64,000 bases of DNA, from NCBI RefSeq assembly GCF_038070105.1, contig NZ_JBBPBZ010000002.1, positions 2,834,501-2,898,500 on the forward strand. Reading direction: 5' to 3'. The notes under the pieces are model-generated. The model did not search any database. It saw only the letters and a list, made by a program, of their open reading frames with translations, and had not been told where the DNA came from. Positions 59,336-64,000 of this stretch are shown here, piece after piece (within the stretch, counting starts at the first letter, position 1; each line of letters starts with the position of its first letter). This DNA comes from Methylocystis sp. IM3 (lineage in GTDB: Bacteria; Pseudomonadota; Alphaproteobacteria; Rhizobiales; Beijerinckiaceae). Both the position numbers and the translations under genes were made by a program.

Positions 59336-60514
59336 TCAATCCAGCGTCTGACGGAACCGCATCACGGCGAGCGACATGGCCGCCACCGTGAAAGCCGCCA
59401 AGGCGCCTGCGTCCACCGCCAGATCCGCGAAACCCGACCCTTTCAGCATGACCGAGCGCACGATGCGCAAATAATGGGTGAGCGGGAGAACCTCGCCCAG
59501 ATATTGCGCCCAGACCGGCATGCCATAGAAGGGAAAGAGGAAGCCCGAGAGCAGCATGCTCGGCAAGAAGAAAAAGAAGGTCATCTGAATCGCCTGTAGC
59601 TGGTTCGAGGCGATGGTCGAAAGCGTGTAGCCGATCGACAGATTGGCGATGATGAAGAGCAACGTCAGCGACACAAGCACGAACAGCGAGCCGACGATCG
59701 GCACGCGGAACAGGAAGCTCGCGACGACGAGAATCGTCGCCATCTGCACGCCGCCCACGATGACATAGGGCGTGATCTTGCCCAGCATGATCTCCACGGG
59801 CCTGACCGGCATGGCGAGCAGGGCCTCCATCGTTCCCCGCTCGATCTCGCGCGTGACGGAGAGCGCCGTATAGGTGAGCATGGTCATGGTGAGGATGGTG
59901 CCGATCAGCCCGGGCACGATGTTGCGCCGCGCCTCAGCGGCCGGATTGTAGCGCCGCTGCACGACGAGATCGAAGGGCGGCGGATTTTGCGCAAGCGTCG
60001 CGAGCGGGCCCGTGAGTTCGCGGTCGAGCGCCTGCGAGGCCGCGCCGAGCGCCGCCGCAACGGCCCCCGCGGTGGCCGTCGGATCGGTGGCGTCGGCGAT
60101 GAGGAGCACGGCGGGACGCTCGCCGCGCACGAGCCGCCGGGTGAAGTCCGGCGGAATCTGGATGATAAATTGCACACGGTTGGAAAGGATCAGCTGGTCG
60201 GCGTCCTTTTCGCCGGAAGCCACATATTTGACGTCGAAATAATCCGTCGCGCGCAGGGCGCCGATCATGGCGCGGGCGATGGAGCTGTCGTCGCTCGCCA
60301 GCAGCGCGGTCGGCAGATGCTTTGGATCGGTGTTGATGGCGTAGCCGAACAGCAGGAGCTGGATGAGCGGAATGCCGACGATCATGCCGAGCGTCGGGCG
60401 GTCGCGGCGCAGCTGGATGAACTCCTTGATGAACATGGCGACGAAACGCCCCCACGCCTGCGCAACGGCGCCCTGCCGGCGCGGCCTTGTCGCGCTTTGC
60501 CGCGTATCGGTCAT
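59336..60514 (-). CDS. ABC-2 type exporter permease (YbhR/YhhJ-like)
   Basis: Protein of 392 residues: a cytosolic basic N-terminus, membrane helix 1 (PTLGMIVGIPLIQLLLFGYAI), a large periplasmic domain (about 60-190), then five helices in the C-terminal half with the ABC-2 signature around REIERGTMEALLAMPVRPVEIMLGK. It is the transmembrane half of the exporter. The start overlaps the ATPase stop by 4 bases. Substrate unknown; relatives export drugs or large hydrophobic molecules together with an HlyD protein. Confidence 0.9.
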   Translation of the reverse strand: MTDTRQSATRPRRQGAVAQAWGRFVAMFIKEFIQLRRDRPTLGMIVGIPLIQLLLFGYAINTDPKHLPTALLASDDSSIARAMIGALRATDYFDVKYVASGEKDADQLILSNRVQFIIQIPPDFTRRLVRGERPAVLLIADATDPTATAGAVAAALGAASQALDRELTGPLATLAQNPPPFDLVVQRRYNPAAEARRNIVPGLIGTILTMTMLTYTALSVTREIERGTMEALLAMPVRPVEIMLGKITPYVIVGGVQMATILVVASFLFRVPIVGSLFVLVSLTLLFIIANLSIGYTLSTIASNQLQAIQMTFFFFLPSMLLSGFLFPFYGMPVWAQYLGEVLPLTHYLRIVRSVMLKGSGFADLAVDAGALAAFTVAAMSLAVMRFRQTLD

Positions 60515-61455
60515 TTCCCGCTCCGATGATTGCGAATCATCAGCTCGATGAAGACGTCTTCGAGCGTCGCCTGATCCTGCGCCCAGCGATGCGCGGAACC
60601 GGCGTAGCGCGCGGCGACGGCCGCCATCGCCGTCGCATCGCGCCCCGCGACATGGAGCGCGGCGCCGAAACGCGCCACCATGTCGACGCTGGGCTCCGCT
60701 CTGAGACGTTGCGCGAGATCGTCGAGCCCCTCGCCAACGACCACCCAGGTCGACAGGCCGGCGTCGCGAAGGATCTCTTCGATCGTGCCGGAGACGAGGA
60801 GCTTCCCGTCGAGAATGTAAGCGATCTCGTGGCAGCGCTCGGCTTCATCCATGTAATGGGTCGAGACGAGAACGGTGAGCCCTTCATTTGCGAGATGATG
60901 GATCTCGTCCCAGAAATCGCGCCGCGCCTTGGGATCGACGCCCGCCGTCGGCTCGTCGAGCAGCAGCAGCGCCGGGCCCGGCAGAATGCAGGCACCGAGC
61001 GCGAGCCGCTGCTTCCAGCCGCCCGAAAGCTCGCCCGCGAGCTGATCGGCGCGCGCCGCGAGCCCGAGCCGCTCCAGCGCCGCCTGCGCCGCCGCGCGCG
61101 GCGACTCGAGTCCGTAAATACGCGCGACGAATTCGAGGTTCTCGCGAATGGTCAGGTCGCGATAGAGCGAAAAGCCCTGCGTCATGTAGCCGACGCGGCG
61201 CTTGATCTCCTCCTGCTCGGTGCGGATGTCGTAGCCCAGACAGCGCCCCTCGCCGGAATCGGGCGTCAGCAGACCGCAGAGCATGCGGATCGTCGTCGTC
61301 TTGCCGCTGCCATTCGGCCCCAGAAAGCCGCGAATATGCCCGCGTGCGACGCTCATGGTGAGATCGTCGACGACCTTGCGGTCGCCGAAGGACTTGGTGA
61401 GGCCCTTGACGTCGATGACGATGTCCGGCGCGGGGGCCATGCTTTCAACCGGCAT
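60511..61455 (-). CDS. ABC exporter ATP-binding protein
   Basis: ATPase of 314 residues. Walker A is GPNGSGKTT, Q-loop YMTQGFSLY, signature LSGGWKQRLALG, Walker B ALLLLDEPTAGVD, switch VSTHYMDEAERC. The C-terminal 90 residues form the extra domain seen in YbhF-type drug exporters. The start at 61455 has AGGGA upstream and lies 18 bases after the HlyD gene; ATG at 61440 is an alternative. Confidence 0.92.
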   Translation of the reverse strand: MPVESMAPAPDIVIDVKGLTKSFGDRKVVDDLTMSVARGHIRGFLGPNGSGKTTTIRMLCGLLTPDSGEGRCLGYDIRTEQEEIKRRVGYMTQGFSLYRDLTIRENLEFVARIYGLESPRAAAQAALERLGLAARADQLAGELSGGWKQRLALGACILPGPALLLLDEPTAGVDPKARRDFWDEIHHLANEGLTVLVSTHYMDEAERCHEIAYILDGKLLVSGTIEEILRDAGLSTWVVVGEGLDDLAQRLRAEPSVDMVARFGAALHVAGRDATAMAAVAARYAGSAHRWAQDQATLEDVFIELMIRNHRSGK

Positions 61456-61473
61456 CGGGCGCGTCCCTCACCT

Positions 61474-62466
61474 TCACTTTCCCGCCTCCCCCGCCGCCAG
61501 CGGCGTCACGGAAACAGGCATGCCGAGCGGCAGGTCCCGCGCCCTGCCCTCAAGCCGCGCCTCGGCCTTGAAGACGAGCTTCGTCCGCTCCACGTCGCTG
61601 AAGATCACCGGCGGCGTGTATTCCTGACGGCTGGCCACGAAGGAAATGCGGCCGAAGAGGTCGGCGGGACAGCCGTCGCAGGCCACGCTCACCCGCTCGC
61701 CGACCTTCACGCCGGCGAGCCGGGGCTCCGGGACGTAAAACCGCACCTTGCGATTTTCCGGCGGCAGCAGCGCCACGACGGGCTGGCCCGCGTTCACCAC
61801 CTCGCCGGGACGGAAGAACACATCCTGCACCACGCCCGCCGCCGGGGCGCGGACCTTCTGGCGGCCGATGCGAATGTCGATCCCTTCGAGCTGCGCCCGC
61901 GCCTGGCGGATCGCGGCCTCGGCGGCGTCGATCTCCTGCGAGCGGCCGGGGATCAGCGCCGCATTCACCTGCCGGCGCGCCTCCTTCACGCTCGCCTCGT
62001 CGCGCCGCAGCGCCATTTCAGCGCGATCCAGCGTCGCCTTGGCGACGTTTCCGGACTTGAAGAGCTTCAACTGGCGATCGTAGTCGTTGCGCGAGAGTTT
62101 CAGGGCCGCCTCGGCGCGCTCGAGGCCGGCCTGCAACACTGCGACCTGCTCCGGGCGGCTCGTGGCGGCGCGCAAATTCTGCACTTGCGCCTCGAGCTGG
62201 CCGATGCGCGCCACGATCTCCGACCGCTGCCGGTCGAGCAGCGTGGTCGACATGACGAAGAGAATGTCGCCGGGTTTCACGGTCGAACCCGCCGCCACCG
62301 CGAGGCTCGCGAGCCTTTCGCCCTCATTGGGACCGATGTAGAGAACCTCCCCCTCGACATAGCCGAGGAAGGGCGCGGGGGCGGCGCGCCAGTCGCGCAT
62401 CATGCGCCAGGCGAAGACGCCGCCGAGCGCGAGAAGGATCGCCGCCAACGCGGCCACGCGTCGCAT
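61474..62466 (-). CDS. HlyD-family periplasmic adaptor
   Basis: Protein of 330 residues anchored by one N-terminal membrane helix (about 4-22). It has a beta-barrel/lipoyl module (GYVEGEVLYIGPNEGERL, AAGSTVKPGDILFV), a long alpha-helical hairpin (about 75-185), a second lipoyl half (IGRQKVRAPAAGVVQDVFFRPGEVV) and a C-terminal beta domain. It bridges the ABC-2 exporter to an outer-membrane channel. It is the first gene of the three-gene exporter operon, as in YbhG-FSR systems, here with one permease gene instead of two. Confidence 0.9.
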   Translation of the reverse strand: MRRVAALAAILLALGGVFAWRMMRDWRAAPAPFLGYVEGEVLYIGPNEGERLASLAVAAGSTVKPGDILFVMSTTLLDRQRSEIVARIGQLEAQVQNLRAATSRPEQVAVLQAGLERAEAALKLSRNDYDRQLKLFKSGNVAKATLDRAEMALRRDEASVKEARRQVNAALIPGRSQEIDAAEAAIRQARAQLEGIDIRIGRQKVRAPAAGVVQDVFFRPGEVVNAGQPVVALLPPENRKVRFYVPEPRLAGVKVGERVSVACDGCPADLFGRISFVASRQEYTPPVIFSDVERTKLVFKAEARLEGRARDLPLGMPVSVTPLAAGEAGK

Positions 62467-62587
62467 CCGCCGCCTCCTTGCGCGAAACGCCGCCTCAAAC
62501 CGGCAGAAACTCCTTTTGGCGCGCCGCGCGCAAAAAGGCTACAGTGCGCCGCCGCAGTTGCGAAAGGGTCGCAAAAAGGGATCGGAA

Positions 62588-64000
62588 ATGGCTGAAGAGA
62601 TTACGGAATTGCCCGAGCGCGAAGGCATGGACTATGACGTGGTGATCGTCGGCGCGGGCCCCGCCGGCCTCGCCGCGGCGATTCGCCTCAAACAGGTTGC
62701 GCCCGACCTTTCCGTCGTCGTCATCGAAAAAGGCTCGGAGCCCGGCGCGCATATTCTCTCTGGCGCCGTGATCGATCCCATCGGCCTCGACCGCCTGCTG
62801 CCCGACTGGCGCACGCGCGACGACGCGCCCTTGAAGACGCAGGTGCATGACGACCAGTTTCTCCTGCTCACCGAAAAGAGCGGCGTTCGCCTGCCCAACG
62901 CCCTGATGCCGAAGTTGATGAACAATCACGGCAATTTCATCGGCTCGCTGGGCAATCTGGTGCGCTTCCTCGCCGCCGAGGCGGAAGGATTGGGCGTCGA
63001 GATCTATCCGGGCTTCGCCGGCGCCGAAGTTCTCTACGGCGAGAATGGCGAGGTTCGCGGCGTCGCCACCGGCGACATGGGCGTCGATCGCGAGGGCAGG
63101 CCGAAGGACAGCTTCACGCGCGGCATGGAGCTGCGCAGCAAATATACGCTCTTCGCCGAAGGCGCGCGCGGCTCGCTCTCCAAGCAGCTCATCGCCAAAT
63201 ATGGGCTCGCCGAAAACAGCGACGTGCAGAAATTCGGCATCGGCTTCAAGGAGCTGTGGCGCATCCCCAAGGAGAAGCACCGGCCCGGCCTGGTGCAGCA
63301 TTCCTTCGGCTGGCCCCTGCAGTCGGACACGGGCGGGGGCTCGTTCCTCTATCATTTCGAGGACGGCCTGGTGTCGATCGGCTTCGTGGTGCACCTCAAT
63401 TACTCGAACCCGACGCTCTCGCCCTTCGACGAGTTCCAGCGGTTCAAGTGTCATCCGATGATCGCGCCGACGCTCGAGGGCGGCGAGCGCCTCGCCTATG
63501 GCGCGCGCGCGCTCACCGAGGGCGGCTGGCAGAGCGTGCCCAAGCTCGTCTTCCCCGGCGGCGCGCTCATCGGCTGCGCGGCGGGCTTCATGAACGTGCC
63601 GCGCATCAAGGGCTCGCACAACGCCATTCTCTCCGGCATCCTCGTCGCGGAGCATGTCGCCGCCGCCGTCGCCGACGGCCGCGCCTATGACGAAGTGACG
63701 GCCTATGACGCCGCCTGGCGCGCGTCCGACATCGGACGCGACCTGAAGCCGGTACGCAACGTCAAGCCGCTCTGGTCGAAATACGGCACCTATCTCGGCG
63801 CCGCGCTCGGCGGGCTCGACATGTGGACCAATTCGCTGTTCGGCTTCTCCTTCTTCGGCACGCAGTCGCATGGCAAGCCGGACCACGCCTGCCTGAAGCC
63901 GCTCTCGGAAGTGACGCCGATCGTCTATCAGAAGCTCACGCAGAAACCCGCCTTCGACAAGCTCTCCTCGGTCTTCGTCTCGAACACGAACCACGAGGAA
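62588..64000 (+). CDS. electron transfer flavoprotein-ubiquinone oxidoreductase, 3'-truncated by window edge
   Basis: Inner-membrane flavoprotein that passes electrons from ETF to ubiquinone. The frame is open from the ATG at 62588 to the window end, so the C-terminus is missing. Visible: FAD-binding DYDVVIVGAGPAGLAAAIRL (about 15-34), EPGAHILSGAVIDP, the YTLFAEGARGSLSKQLI segment, the quinone-site region LVFPGGALIGCAAGFMNVPRIKGSHNA, and the YGTYLGAALGGLDMW segment. The [4Fe-4S] domain near the C-terminus lies beyond the window. It is divergent from the HlyD operon across 121 bases. Confidence 0.95.
   Translation, partial: MAEEITELPEREGMDYDVVIVGAGPAGLAAAIRLKQVAPDLSVVVIEKGSEPGAHILSGAVIDPIGLDRLLPDWRTRDDAPLKTQVHDDQFLLLTEKSGVRLPNALMPKLMNNHGNFIGSLGNLVRFLAAEAEGLGVEIYPGFAGAEVLYGENGEVRGVATGDMGVDREGRPKDSFTRGMELRSKYTLFAEGARGSLSKQLIAKYGLAENSDVQKFGIGFKELWRIPKEKHRPGLVQHSFGWPLQSDTGGGSFLYHFEDGLVSIGFVVHLNYSNPTLSPFDEFQRFKCHPMIAPTLEGGERLAYGARALTEGGWQSVPKLVFPGGALIGCAAGFMNVPRIKGSHNAILSGILVAEHVAAAVADGRAYDEVTAYDAAWRASDIGRDLKPVRNVKPLWSKYGTYLGAALGGLDMWTNSLFGFSFFGTQSHGKPDHACLKPLSEVTPIVYQKLTQKPAFDKLSSVFVSNTNHEE

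Overview
The window is GC-rich chromosomal DNA from an alphaproteobacterium, most likely of the order Hyphomicrobiales (Rhizobiales). The evidence is the gene content: a 2364-residue growth-pole-ring (GPR/RgsE-like) coiled-coil protein, the LPS neighbourhood cysQ/DUF4170/waaA/lpxK/DUF2093, dapF-mtaB coupling, the ispH-thrB(APH type)-rnhA cluster, DUF2336 and DUF6101 proteins, and a plant-type gshA. A Methylocystaceae/Beijerinckiaceae-like methylotroph is a weak guess only; no C1 gene is present. I found no rRNA, tRNA, CRISPR array, insertion sequence or prophage. The window cuts an ABC-F ATPase at the left end and ETF-ubiquinone oxidoreductase at the right end.

Left third (1-20 kb). Housekeeping genes (ABC-F, GNAT, dapF-mtaB, TerC-like exporter, S21) lead to a zinc island. 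An exact 15-bp Zur-type palindrome sits just ahead of a 71-aa His-containing membrane protein, followed by znuC, znuB, znuA and a COG0523 GTPase with a very His-rich loop. Next is a stress pocket: HdeD-like membrane protein, a small winged-helix regulator, a double-SH3 secreted protein and the periplasmic acid chaperone HdeA, with a perfect 7-7-7 inverted repeat between the regulator and the SH3 gene. The LPS/Kdo cluster (cysQ, DUF4170, waaA, lpxK, DUF2093) follows.

Middle (20-38 kb). This is the most accessory-looking part. It has an orphan DGQHR (DndB-like) protein, a small unknown, a canonical AHL-type LuxR solo downstream of a membrane GT2 glycosyltransferase in one operon, an orphan solute-binding protein, a five-PAS hybrid histidine kinase, a second copy of the small winged-helix regulator family, a membrane-only sensor stub and an orphan Hpt protein. 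The giant GPR-like gene follows, with a 33-residue (99-bp) repeat.

Right third (38-64 kb). A Rieske-FAD reductase and an outer-membrane porin precede a run of envelope and hypothetical genes, including a CitE-like protein that seems to have lost its catalytic residues, a DUF2336 protein, and an OmpA/BON - HHH - pentapeptide-repeat - ROK kinase gene run. Core genes follow (nadK-ferredoxin, ispH-thrB-rnhA, gshA, rsmE, ubiA) with small secreted proteins and an orphan Flp pilin among them. An HlyD/ATPase/ABC-2 permease exporter operon and ETF-QO close the window.

Many genes overlap by 4 bp (ATGA/GTGA), and several starts are best read as TTG or GTG. Start sites are chosen from Shine-Dalgarno spacing and family length, and are inference unless stated.
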